18,214 nt of DNA, from assembly GCA_934086815.1 (NCBI GenBank), contig CAKOIM010000021.1, forward strand, positions 1-18,214, given 5' to 3'. The notes under the pieces were generated by a model. It did not search any database. It saw nothing but the letters and a program-made list of their open reading frames with translations, and was not told where the DNA came from. Position 1 is the stretch's first letter. Every line of letters begins with the position of its first letter. Positions 1 to 6,509 of this stretch are shown here, one piece after another. Position numbers and translations under genes: made by a program. This stretch comes from an uncultured Bacilli bacterium. Lineage in GTDB: Bacteria; Bacillota_I; Bacilli_A; RF39; UBA660.

Positions 1-55
1 CATTTAAAATTATGTTAGTTTCTATATTCTTAATAGGTAGTTTTATTTTTTTCAT
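1..55 (-). CDS. 5' end of an unidentified gene running off the left edge
   Basis: An ATG on the minus strand at 53-55 opens a frame that stays open to the edge (18 codons), beginning MKKIKLPIKNIETNIILN. A strong ribosome-binding site (GAGGGAG) lies about 10 nt upstream, and a good sigma-A promoter sits at 87-115. The visible part is lysine-rich with no signal peptide or recognisable domain, so no function can be given. The start is supported by the promoter and Shine-Dalgarno site, not by homology. Confidence 0.5.
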   Translation of the reverse strand, partial: MKKIKLPIKNIETNIILN

Positions 56-86
56 TATAACCACACTCCCTCTGTTTGTTATCTAT

Positions 87-115
87 ATTATATAAGAATA
101 ATTTATATATGTTAA
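87..115 (-). promoter_or_regulatory. Sigma-A promoter for the left-edge gene
   Basis: On the minus strand TTAACA (110-115) and a perfect TATAAT (87-92) are separated by 17 bp. Transcription would start near 80, about 25 nt before the start codon. The match is five of six plus six of six; AT-rich DNA makes chance -10 boxes common, but the spacing and the placement before a good ribosome-binding site support it. Confidence 0.55.
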
Positions 116-288
116 ATATACAAATAAATCGCACATTCATTATAAAAAAAATCAATTAGTATATGTTTCCACATACCACTTATATCAGCGTCGTGTACAT
201 ATCATACTCAAACAACCCTCTGAATATTTTTTGATTTTTTATCATTTTTTACAACAAAATATCACTTTTTTTAGTTTTACTAAAAATC

Positions 289-315
289 AAAAAGCCTTAT
301 TTTTCAAGGCTTTTT
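289..315 (-). terminator. Rho-independent terminator of the m5U methyltransferase gene
   Basis: A perfect 10-bp inverted repeat (289-298 AAAAAGCCTT with 306-315 AAGGCTTTTT) has a 7-nt loop. Read on the minus strand it ends in a T-run. The TAA stop of the methyltransferase gene (297-299) lies at the stem-loop junction, so the terminator is built into the end of the gene. Confidence 0.85.
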
Positions 316-1496
316 CGATGTAGTACTGAAACGCATTCAACGTGATAAGTAAAAGGAAACATATCACAAACATAACTCTTAGTTATCTTATAATCTGGCA
401 ATAAATTAATATCCCTCACTTGAGTATGATAATCACAAGAAATATAAATTATTTTTTCTGGTAACTTTTCATTTATAAAATTTATTACTTCTTTTGATAA
501 ACCTGCCCGAGGGGGATCTACAATTAATTTATTAAATTCAAAATCTATATCAACTATTTTACTTGCATCACTCAAAATAAACTCTACATTATCCTTATGA
601 TTTAACAAAGCATTTTCCAAAGCGTTTAAAATAGCGTTTTCAACAATTTCCACACCATATACTTTTTTAGCTTTACTACAATTTAAACTAAATGTCCCAA
701 CTCCAGAATATAAATCTAAGACGTAATCATTTTCATAAATATTTTTATCTACTAAAGAAAATAATTCTTTTGCTACTTCAACATTAACTTGAAAAAATGA
801 ATTATATGATACCTTATATACTAAATTATTTACTTTTTCATAAAAATAATTATCTTTATAAATTGTTTTATCATTTAATATAATTCCTACGATACTTTCA
901 TCTAGATTATCATAGTCAATATCCACTTTATCATTACTTGTAATAGCAATTAATATTTCTCCTTTATAGTTACATCTAATAATAACTTCACCATTTATAA
1001 TATTAAAGCCTTTAATTAAACTTATAGTATCATTTATTTTTTTATAAGCAATTTCACACTTAAGAATAGGTATTATTTTATGAGAATTACTCTCATAATA
1101 CCCAATATTTCCATTCACTATTTTCAAAGTAATTTTATTTCGATAATTATATTTATTACATTTAATTACAAAAGGATTTATATCTAAGTTATTCTTTTTA
1201 AAGTAATTAATTACTTTTTCTTTTTTAAAAAGCAAACCATCATCATAATTCAAATTTTGTAAAACACATCCTCCACATTCGTTAAAATATGGGCATATTG
1301 GTTTTACTATTTTATCTGATGGTTTAATTACTTTTTTAATAATAGCTTCATTATATTTCTTTTTACGTTTTGTAATAACGACTTCAACTATATCACCAAT
1401 AACGGCATTTTTAACAAATGTAACTTTACCATCTATATAAGTAATACCACGACCAAAATCATCTAATTTTTCAATTTTTAAATTCATAACATTCAC
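297..1496 (-). CDS. 23S rRNA/tRNA (uracil-5)-methyltransferase, RlmD/RlmCD (TrmA) family
   Basis: This is an S-adenosylmethionine-dependent RNA m5U methyltransferase of the TrmA/RumA family. Residues 1-60 form a TRAM RNA-binding domain. Cys68, Cys74 and Cys77, with Cys147, match the four iron-sulfur ligands of RlmD. The SAM site is DLYSGVGTFS (261-270), VDPPRAGL follows at 326-333, the catalytic cysteine is in YISCDYHT (Cys354), and the general base is Glu387 in HVECV. The 399 residues are slightly short for the family. In B. subtilis one homologue (RlmCD) modifies both U747 and U1939 of 23S rRNA; which sites are used here cannot be told. The first start is GTG at 1494-1496, with ATG at 1485-1487 an alternative; neither has a clear Shine-Dalgarno site. 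The gene is divergent from gerA. Confidence 0.9.
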   Translation of the reverse strand: MNVMNLKIEKLDDFGRGITYIDGKVTFVKNAVIGDIVEVVITKRKKKYNEAIIKKVIKPSDKIVKPICPYFNECGGCVLQNLNYDDGLLFKKEKVINYFKKNNLDINPFVIKCNKYNYRNKITLKIVNGNIGYYESNSHKIIPILKCEIAYKKINDTISLIKGFNIINGEVIIRCNYKGEILIAITSNDKVDIDYDNLDESIVGIILNDKTIYKDNYFYEKVNNLVYKVSYNSFFQVNVEVAKELFSLVDKNIYENDYVLDLYSGVGTFSLNCSKAKKVYGVEIVENAILNALENALLNHKDNVEFILSDASKIVDIDFEFNKLIVDPPRAGLSKEVINFINEKLPEKIIYISCDYHTQVRDINLLPDYKITKSYVCDMFPFTYHVECVSVLHRKSLEK

Positions 1497-1503
1497 AATT
1501 AAT

Positions 1504-1532
1504 ATAATAGCATAAATTCCACTATTTGGTAA
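1504..1532 (-). promoter_or_regulatory. Extended -10 promoter of the methyltransferase gene
   Basis: Minus-strand TTACCA (1527-1532), a 17-bp spacer and TATTAT (1504-1509) preceded by TG at the extended -10 position (1511-1512). The predicted transcription start is about 1496-1498, at or just before the GTG start codon, so the mRNA may have almost no leader. That fits the missing Shine-Dalgarno site. Confidence 0.45.
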
Positions 1533-1552
1533 ATATTATAAATGGTGATTAC

Positions 1553-2980
1553 ATGCAAAAAAACATTAAAAGAATCGAAGAACAATTTAATATGAATCCT
1601 GATTTTATTATTAAAGAAATAAAAATAAGTCTTTTTAAAACTATTTATATTCTTTACTTAGAAACAGTTAGTAGTAGTAATAAAATAAATGACTATATAT
1701 TAAAAAATCTTATATTAGAAAGTGAAAATTTAAATGAACATAATATAGAAAATTATATAGCATCACCTAATAACTTAACAATTAAAAATATAGATCAATG
1801 TGAATTTTATTTAACTAATGGTTATACTTTAGTAATATTAAACAATAAAATTATAGCCGTTGAAACTAAAGCTGATATAAATAGAGGTATTGAAGCCTCA
1901 ACTATAGAATCTTCTATAAATGGACCAAAAGATTCATTTACCGAAAACATTCAAATAAATACGGGATTAATTAAACGAAGAATTAAAAGTAGTTCTTTAA
2001 AAACAATAACTAAAATAATCGGAAGAAAAACTAATACAAATGTAAGTATAATGTATTTGGAAGATATTGCTGATACAAGTTTAATTAATAATATTAGCAA
2101 AAAATTAGATCATATAGATATAGATGGTATTGTAGATTCTAGTACTCTTGGTTTTTTATTGAGTGACGAAAGTAAAAATGTATATCCGAATATTTTACAA
2201 ACCGAAAGACCAGATGTTGTAGCCACTAATCTTTTAGAAGGAAAAATAGCAATACTTGTTGATACTTCTCCATATGTTTTAATAATTCCCGCTTTTTTTG
2301 TTGATTTTGTTAATCCAATAATAGATAACTATAACAAAAGCAAAAATGTAAATTTTATTAAATTTTTAAGATTCAGTGCCTTTTTGCTATCTATGATTGC
2401 TCCGTCTTTATATATTGCTTTAATGAACTACAACCAAGAAACTATACCAACAAATCTTTTATTAAACTTTGCCATCCAACGTGGAGGAGTTCCTTTTCCA
2501 ACAATTATTGAAACATTACTTATGTTGTTTGTCTGTGAGATTTTAAGGGAAAGTGACTTAAGATTTCCTTCAAATTATGGATCAGCCATTTCCATTTTAG
2601 GAGCTATTGTCCTAGGCGAAGCTAGTGTTTCCGCCGGAATTGCATCTCCTATAACAATCATAGTTATCGCTATCACCTTTATTTCTAGTTTAACATTTAC
2701 TAATATTGAAATAAACAATTCATTGAGATACTTCCGAATTATCTTCATAATTGCTAGTGGCTTTTTTGGTCTATATGGTATAAGCTTAGCTTTCTTTTAC
2801 TTTTTAATTTATACCATCAATACTAAATCTTTTGATAGAGATTACTTTGCTCCAATTGCCCCTTTTGATAAGCAATACTTTGATAAAACCGTAATAAAAC
2901 AAAATATAAAAAAAGATACAAAAAGAAGTAAATTATTTACGGAAAAAAACATTACAAAACAAAAGGAGAATACTAAATGA
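1553..2980 (+). CDS. gerA: Spore germinant receptor subunit A (GerA family)
   Basis: This is the A subunit of a Ger-type nutrient germinant receptor, which sits in the spore inner membrane and triggers germination together with B and C subunits. The first ~230 residues form the soluble N-terminal domain. Several membrane segments follow in roughly 240-430, with family motifs GGVPFP, ESDLRFP and ALGAIVLGEASVSAG-like sequence (here LGAIVLGEASVSAG), and the closing YFAPIAPFD. Length is 475 residues, close to the usual ~480. I chose ATG 1553 because GGTGATT lies just upstream; an in-frame TTG at 1526 has no ribosome-binding site. The stop overlaps the gerC start (ATGA), so the two are translationally coupled. 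No clear sigma-A promoter was found in the short divergent gap; forespore sigma-G control would be expected from the family. Confidence 0.92.
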   Translation: MQKNIKRIEEQFNMNPDFIIKEIKISLFKTIYILYLETVSSSNKINDYILKNLILESENLNEHNIENYIASPNNLTIKNIDQCEFYLTNGYTLVILNNKIIAVETKADINRGIEASTIESSINGPKDSFTENIQINTGLIKRRIKSSSLKTITKIIGRKTNTNVSIMYLEDIADTSLINNISKKLDHIDIDGIVDSSTLGFLLSDESKNVYPNILQTERPDVVATNLLEGKIAILVDTSPYVLIIPAFFVDFVNPIIDNYNKSKNVNFIKFLRFSAFLLSMIAPSLYIALMNYNQETIPTNLLLNFAIQRGGVPFPTIIETLLMLFVCEILRESDLRFPSNYGSAISILGAIVLGEASVSAGIASPITIIVIAITFISSLTFTNIEINNSLRYFRIIFIIASGFFGLYGISLAFFYFLIYTINTKSFDRDYFAPIAPFDKQYFDKTVIKQNIKKDTKRSKLFTEKNITKQKENTK

Positions 2981-4053
2981 AAAAAATAATTATATTAATA
3001 CTATTTATATTTACCTTAAGTGGTTGTTATGATTACAAAGAAATAAACAATCTAGCTATCGTAAGTGCTATAGGCATTGATTATAAAGATGATGAATACA
3101 TTGTAACTCTAGAAATTTTAAATGATCAAATAGATAAAAATTCTTACAAAATCACCTCATATACAAAAACAGCAACAGGTAAAAACATTACTAAAGCCAT
3201 AGAAAAAGCCGCGGATAAAATTTCTAACCAAGCTAATTATACACATGTAAAACTTTTATTATTAAGCGAAAATATATTAAATGATAAATTTAATAGCATT
3301 ATAGACTTTTTTATAAGAAGCACTTATTTTAGAGAAAATTTTTATGTTTTATCCACCTTAGAAAATTCCCCAAAAGAAATATTAAATCAAACTGATAAGG
3401 AAAATCCAATAGCTAGCACAAATATTATAGATAGTTTAGAAAACAATATCTATTCATCTAATAATGCGGTTTTAAAATCATTTGATTTAATTATAAAAGA
3501 AATAATTACTTTTGGAATAGATACATCTTTTTCAAATATCAAGTTAAATAATAAAGAGTTTTTAGTTGATGGCTTAAGCATTTTTAAAGATACAGACTTT
3601 AAGGGTACGATTGATAATGAAAATGTAAAACTATTTAATATTTTAAGAAATGAATACCAGCGTCCGGCATTTACCAAAGACTATGATGACAAAAATGTTA
3701 CAATTACTCTATTAACGGGAAAAAGTAATATTTCTATAACTTCGAAAGAGATAAATATAAAAGGAAAATTAAGTGGAAAAATTATGGATAATGAAATAGA
3801 TGCCAACATGAGAAATTTAGAGGCTATTAAAACCATTAATAATGATTTTACTAAACTTTTAAACAAGAAAATATATAACTTTATGAAAGAAATTCAGTCT
3901 AAAGAAAGTGATATACTGGGGCTTTCAAAAATGTATTATGAAAAAAATAGAATTAAAAATGATAATTTATGGAAAAATTTAGATATAAACAGCAACATTA
4001 ATTTTAAAATCAACAAAAAAGGACTAATATACGAGGTGAAATATGAAAACTAA
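2977..4053 (+). CDS. gerC: Spore germinant receptor lipoprotein subunit C (GerAC/GerKC family)
   Basis: This is the C subunit of the germinant receptor, a lipoprotein on the outer face of the spore inner membrane. It has a short lipoprotein signal peptide ending in the lipobox LSGC at Cys17, followed by YDYKEINNLAIVSAIGID, a typical start of mature GerC. The 358 residues are near the family norm of ~370. The start has AAAAGGAG upstream and overlaps the gerA stop by 4 nt; the end overlaps gerB by 11 nt. The order A-C-B is that of the B. subtilis gerK operon, not gerA (A-B-C). Confidence 0.9.
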   Translation: MKKIIILILFIFTLSGCYDYKEINNLAIVSAIGIDYKDDEYIVTLEILNDQIDKNSYKITSYTKTATGKNITKAIEKAADKISNQANYTHVKLLLLSENILNDKFNSIIDFFIRSTYFRENFYVLSTLENSPKEILNQTDKENPIASTNIIDSLENNIYSSNNAVLKSFDLIIKEIITFGIDTSFSNIKLNNKEFLVDGLSIFKDTDFKGTIDNENVKLFNILRNEYQRPAFTKDYDDKNVTITLLTGKSNISITSKEINIKGKLSGKIMDNEIDANMRNLEAIKTINNDFTKLLNKKIYNFMKEIQSKESDILGLSKMYYEKNRIKNDNLWKNLDINSNINFKINKKGLIYEVKYEN

Positions 4054-5041
4054 TGCTAATTTATTTACTTACTTTTTATCGCGATCCATGTTTCTTGGCG
4101 GAGGGCTATCATTAATGTACTTAAATAGTGGCAAGGACACATATATTTCTTGTATTCTCGGTATACTTATTGGCATTGCCATAATTTATATCTTTACTTA
4201 CCTTATTAAAAATAATCCTCAAGTTATAAATAATATATTTTTTAAAATTGTTTATTTTACATTTTTAACATTTATAATATTTATTTTATTAATTATTCTC
4301 TCTACATTTATTTACTCTTATTTCCTCCCCTACACTCCAGCATTATTTTCTTGCCTTCCTTTTATATTTTTAGCAACATTTTTAAATACTCAAAAAAAAA
4401 GAAATATTTATTACTTAGCTACAATTTTTTTTGTAATTAGTATTATTACTATTACTATTAAAACATCGTTATTAATAAATGAATTTCAATACACAAATAT
4501 TCTTCCTATTCTAAGTACAAGCCCCATTAATATATTTAAATCAAGTTTTATATTTGCCTGTTTATCTACGACACCATTTTTATTAAATATAGGAGAAAAT
4601 GTATCTTTTAAATATAGCGTGAAATATTATTTAATTTCCTCTCTAACAATACTTATAATTATCTTAACAATTACCTTTGTTTTAGGAGATCTCGTAAAAA
4701 CTTTTAGCTATCCAGAATATGCTATATTGCGAAAAATTAGGTTCTTCAAGTTTATTGAAAATATAGAAAACTTCATAAGTGTAAGCTGGTTTTTAGATAT
4801 TTTTATAACCATATCACTCGCAGGCTATAAATTAAAAGAAGTATTTAACACTCAAAACAATTATATTCCCTTTGGAATAACACTCTTTATTTTATTTATA
4901 GTTAATAAGTATATATCTAGTAATTTCTATGTAAGTATATTAATATATAAAAACTTTATTTATATATTAATTGCTTTAGTCACTTTACTTTGCTTTATTA
5001 TCTTTGTAACTAAACCTAAAAAAAGCAACGCTATAAATTAG
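4043..5041 (+). CDS. gerB: Spore germinant receptor permease-like subunit B (GerAB/GerKB family)
   Basis: This is the B subunit, an integral membrane protein of the amino acid-polyamine-organocation superfamily that in known receptors binds the nutrient. The protein is almost wholly hydrophobic with about nine or ten membrane segments, starting with a typical FLSRSMFLGGGLSLMYL stretch. At 332 residues it is shorter than the usual ~365, mainly in the loops; no frameshift is visible. It starts inside the end of gerC with GAGGTGA as ribosome-binding site, and its TAG stop is inside the terminator stem. The germinant cannot be predicted. Confidence 0.87.
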   Translation: MKTNANLFTYFLSRSMFLGGGLSLMYLNSGKDTYISCILGILIGIAIIYIFTYLIKNNPQVINNIFFKIVYFTFLTFIIFILLIILSTFIYSYFLPYTPALFSCLPFIFLATFLNTQKKRNIYYLATIFFVISIITITIKTSLLINEFQYTNILPILSTSPINIFKSSFIFACLSTTPFLLNIGENVSFKYSVKYYLISSLTILIIILTITFVLGDLVKTFSYPEYAILRKIRFFKFIENIENFISVSWFLDIFITISLAGYKLKEVFNTQNNYIPFGITLFILFIVNKYISSNFYVSILIYKNFIYILIALVTLLCFIIFVTKPKKSNAIN

Positions 5042-5052
5042 CGCTGCTTTTT
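5020..5052. terminator. Bidirectional terminator between gerB and yqeY
   Basis: A 14-bp inverted repeat with one mismatch (5020-5033 against 5039-5052; 5028/5044 unpaired) has a 5-nt loop. It is flanked by A's on the left and T's on the right, so it can end both the gerA-C-B transcript and the convergent rpsU-yqeY transcript. It contains the gerB stop (5039-5041) and touches the yqeY stop (5051-5053). Confidence 0.85.
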
Positions 5053-5497
5053 ATATACTATTTAATTTTTCTTTAACAATTTTACTAGCTAAACCAATAT
5101 CTGCATTCTTACCTTCAAGTTCTTTATTTAATGATGCCATAACTTTTCCCATATCTTTTATACTTGATGGTTTAACATCATCAAAAATTTTTTCAATAAC
5201 TACTTTTATTTCATCTTCGTTCATTTCTTCCGGTAAGTAAACATTTAAAATAGCAATTTCTTTTTCTAAGGAATCTACAGTTTCCATCTTATTATATTTT
5301 TTATATTCTTCGATAGAATCTTTTCTAAGCTTCACTTGTTTTTTTAATATATTTATAACTTCATTATCACTTAATTCATGCTTTTGGGCGATACTTTCTA
5401 ATTGTAATGCACTCTTTAGCATTCTTATAACAGACATCTTAAAAACATCTTTTTCTTTCATAGCTATTTTTAAATCGTTATTAATTTTTTCTATCAT
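5051..5497 (-). CDS. yqeY: GatB/YqeY domain protein
   Basis: A 148-residue YqeY family protein. The whole length matches the family: starts MIEKINNDLKIAMKEKD, continues IRMLKSALQLESIA, and has the YLPEEMNEDEIKVVI segment and DMGKVMASLNKELEGKNAD near the C-terminus. The fold is shared with the tail of the GatB amidotransferase subunit and is thought to contact tRNA, but the role is not settled. The gene follows rpsU by 3 nt with its own AGAGG site, an arrangement also found in B. subtilis. Confidence 0.92.
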   Translation of the reverse strand: MIEKINNDLKIAMKEKDVFKMSVIRMLKSALQLESIAQKHELSDNEVINILKKQVKLRKDSIEEYKKYNKMETVDSLEKEIAILNVYLPEEMNEDEIKVVIEKIFDDVKPSSIKDMGKVMASLNKELEGKNADIGLASKIVKEKLNSI

Positions 5498-5500
5498 TTT

Positions 5501-5695
5501 TTAGCCTCTATTTTTTTTATTTTTTTTATGAGAATTTTTAATTCCTTCTTTAATTTCGTTTCTTCTTTTTACACCAGGTTTTTCATAGTGTTTTCTTTTT
5601 TTGATTTCTGAAGGGACTCCACTTCGTGCAACTTTTGCTTTGAACTTTTTTAATGCTAAATCTACATTCCCATTTTGTACTACTACTTTTGTCAT
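5501..5695 (-). CDS. rpsU: 30S ribosomal protein S21
   Basis: Small-subunit protein S21, 64 residues, basic. Family hallmarks are VVVQNGNVDLALKKFKAKV near the start, then KKRKHYEKPGVKRR and a lysine-rich tail. It has a strong ribosome-binding site (AGGGAGGG, about 6 nt before ATG) and a near-consensus promoter at 5727-5755. It is the first gene of an rpsU-yqeY unit. Confidence 0.96.
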   Translation of the reverse strand: MTKVVVQNGNVDLALKKFKAKVARSGVPSEIKKRKHYEKPGVKRRNEIKEGIKNSHKKNKKNRG

Positions 5696-5726
5696 TTCCA
5701 GCCCTCCCTTCGTTTTTCTATAAGCT

Positions 5727-5755
5727 ATTATAACAAAAGTGTTTCTTATTTACAA
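5727..5755 (-). promoter_or_regulatory. Sigma-A promoter of rpsU-yqeY
   Basis: Minus-strand TTGTAA (5750-5755), 17-bp spacer, perfect TATAAT (5727-5732). The start would fall near 5720, giving a ~25-nt leader. It lies about 40 bp downstream of the last bacteriocin peptide gene. Confidence 0.7.
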
Positions 5756-5795
5756 CTTTTTTTACCCATTTTTCATGAATTTTTCTAAAAAAAAC

Positions 5796-5960
5796 TTAAT
5801 TTAAACAAATATTTTTATTTATCATTTTCTTTAAAGCTACGCCCAAAGCATAACCTATATCATAAACCGAAGTAAAAATTTTTGTTAAAGCATTTAACCC
5901 TGCCCCTGAATATGAACCTCCATTAACTTTATCTAATTCTTTATATTTTAATTTTGTCAT
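5796..5960 (-). CDS. Double-glycine-leader bacteriocin peptide, component 2 (cationic)
   Basis: A 54-codon gene. The leader MTKLKYKELDKVNGG (15 residues) matches the double-glycine consensus: Leu at -7, Val at -4, Gly-Gly at -2/-1, acidic residue before the Leu. The predicted mature peptide is 39 residues, SYSGAGLNALTKIF onward. It is glycine- and alanine-rich in its first part, with a GYALG (GxxxG) motif at 36-40, then LKK, ending NKNICLN; net charge is about +3. Its ATG overlaps the stop of component 1 (ATGA at 5960-5957), implying coupled translation and matched amounts. It is the last gene behind a C39-peptidase ABC exporter. Function as a bacteriocin is inferred from leader, exporter and pairing; a secreted signal is the main alternative. 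Confidence 0.82.
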   Translation of the reverse strand: MTKLKYKELDKVNGGSYSGAGLNALTKIFTSVYDIGYALGVALKKMINKNICLN

Positions 5961-6097
5961 TTTTCACCACCACAATCATTATTTTCAAAAAAGCCTATAA
6001 AAAAACCACATAAAAACATTCCAAGGCCACTTAAAATAAGTAAAGCATTACCGCCACCTTTTATATTTCCTAATTCTTCTTTTCTTAATACCTTCAT
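5957..6097 (-). CDS. Double-glycine-leader bacteriocin peptide, component 1 (hydrophobic)
   Basis: A 46-codon gene with a near-perfect ribosome-binding site (AGGAGG, 3-5 nt before ATG). The leader MKVLRKEELGNIKGG has Leu at -12, Glu at -8, Leu at -7, Ile at -4 and Gly-Gly, an exact fit to the class II leader consensus. The mature part is 31 residues, GNALLILSGLGMFLCG onward, a strongly hydrophobic helix with GFFIG (GxxxG, 31-35), followed by an acidic tail with a second cysteine (Cys30 and Cys42). Net charge is about -2, unusual for a class II bacteriocin component. No modification enzyme gene is nearby, so an unmodified peptide, perhaps with a disulfide, is most likely. It directly follows the exporter and accessory genes. 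Confidence 0.85.
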   Translation of the reverse strand: MKVLRKEELGNIKGGGNALLILSGLGMFLCGFFIGFFENNDCGGEK

Positions 6098-6104
6098 ACT
6101 CCTC

Positions 6105-6509
6105 CTAAAATATAAATTTTTTTATTATCTTATATATTTTTTCTTTATTATAATAAATATTTATTTTTAAAATACTATTATTTCGAAAATCATTATTTTT
6201 TAAACTTACTAATTGATATGCTTCCTGCTCTTCTTTACTAATTGCAACCGGAGAAATATCAACGACATCCAAATAATATTTTACATTATCAATTAAAATA
6301 TATTCTTTTTTATCTATTATTTCATTACTGCCAGGCCTAATTTTAAAAACTATAACATCTCCATCTACAAAAGCATTTGTTTCATAAATATTATAAATTG
6401 ATAAATTTATAACACATCCAAGCATAATAATTAAAAGCGTAAAAACAATTATTTTTAAAAAATATCTTTTATATGGAATACTTAGAAGCCCTGCATAACT
6501 CAAATACAT
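6105..6509 (-). CDS. Small membrane protein of the bacteriocin operon (possible minimal HlyD-like accessory or immunity protein)
   Basis: A 134-residue protein with one membrane helix at about 17-40 (LKIIVFTLLIIMLGCVINL), a short cytoplasmic N-terminus and an outside domain of predicted beta strands, including AFVDGDVIVFKIRPG and EYILIDNVKYYLDVVDISP. That pattern resembles the C-terminal beta part of HlyD/LcnD secretion accessory proteins without their long coiled coil, which makes the normal protein ~450 residues. It overlaps the exporter gene by 10 nt and ends 7 nt before peptide 1, so it belongs to the same unit. It could instead be the self-immunity protein. Neither role is proven by sequence. 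Confidence 0.55.
   Translation of the reverse strand: MYLSYAGLLSIPYKRYFLKIIVFTLLIIMLGCVINLSIYNIYETNAFVDGDVIVFKIRPGSNEIIDKKEYILIDNVKYYLDVVDISPVAISKEEQEAYQLVSLKNNDFRNNSILKINIYYNKEKIYKIIKKFIF

Noticed and set aside
116..288. Regulatory RNA in the gap left of the methyltransferase gene
   Set aside because: Only short AT-rich inverted repeats (for example GTATATG/CACATAC near 160-177) and no conserved riboswitch or small RNA pattern recognised.
1526..1552. Nine-codon upstream extension of gerA from a TTG codon
   Set aside because: No ribosome-binding site precedes it, while ATG 1553 has GGTGATT at the right distance and matches the family start better.
1480..1552. Sigma-G promoter for gerA
   Set aside because: CATA-like boxes are present, but none at the correct spacing; a TATAAT at 1503-1508 lacks a -35.
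3450..3866. Two open frames antisense to gerC
   Set aside because: No ribosome-binding sites or domains; they mirror a well-supported lipoprotein gene in AT-rich sequence.
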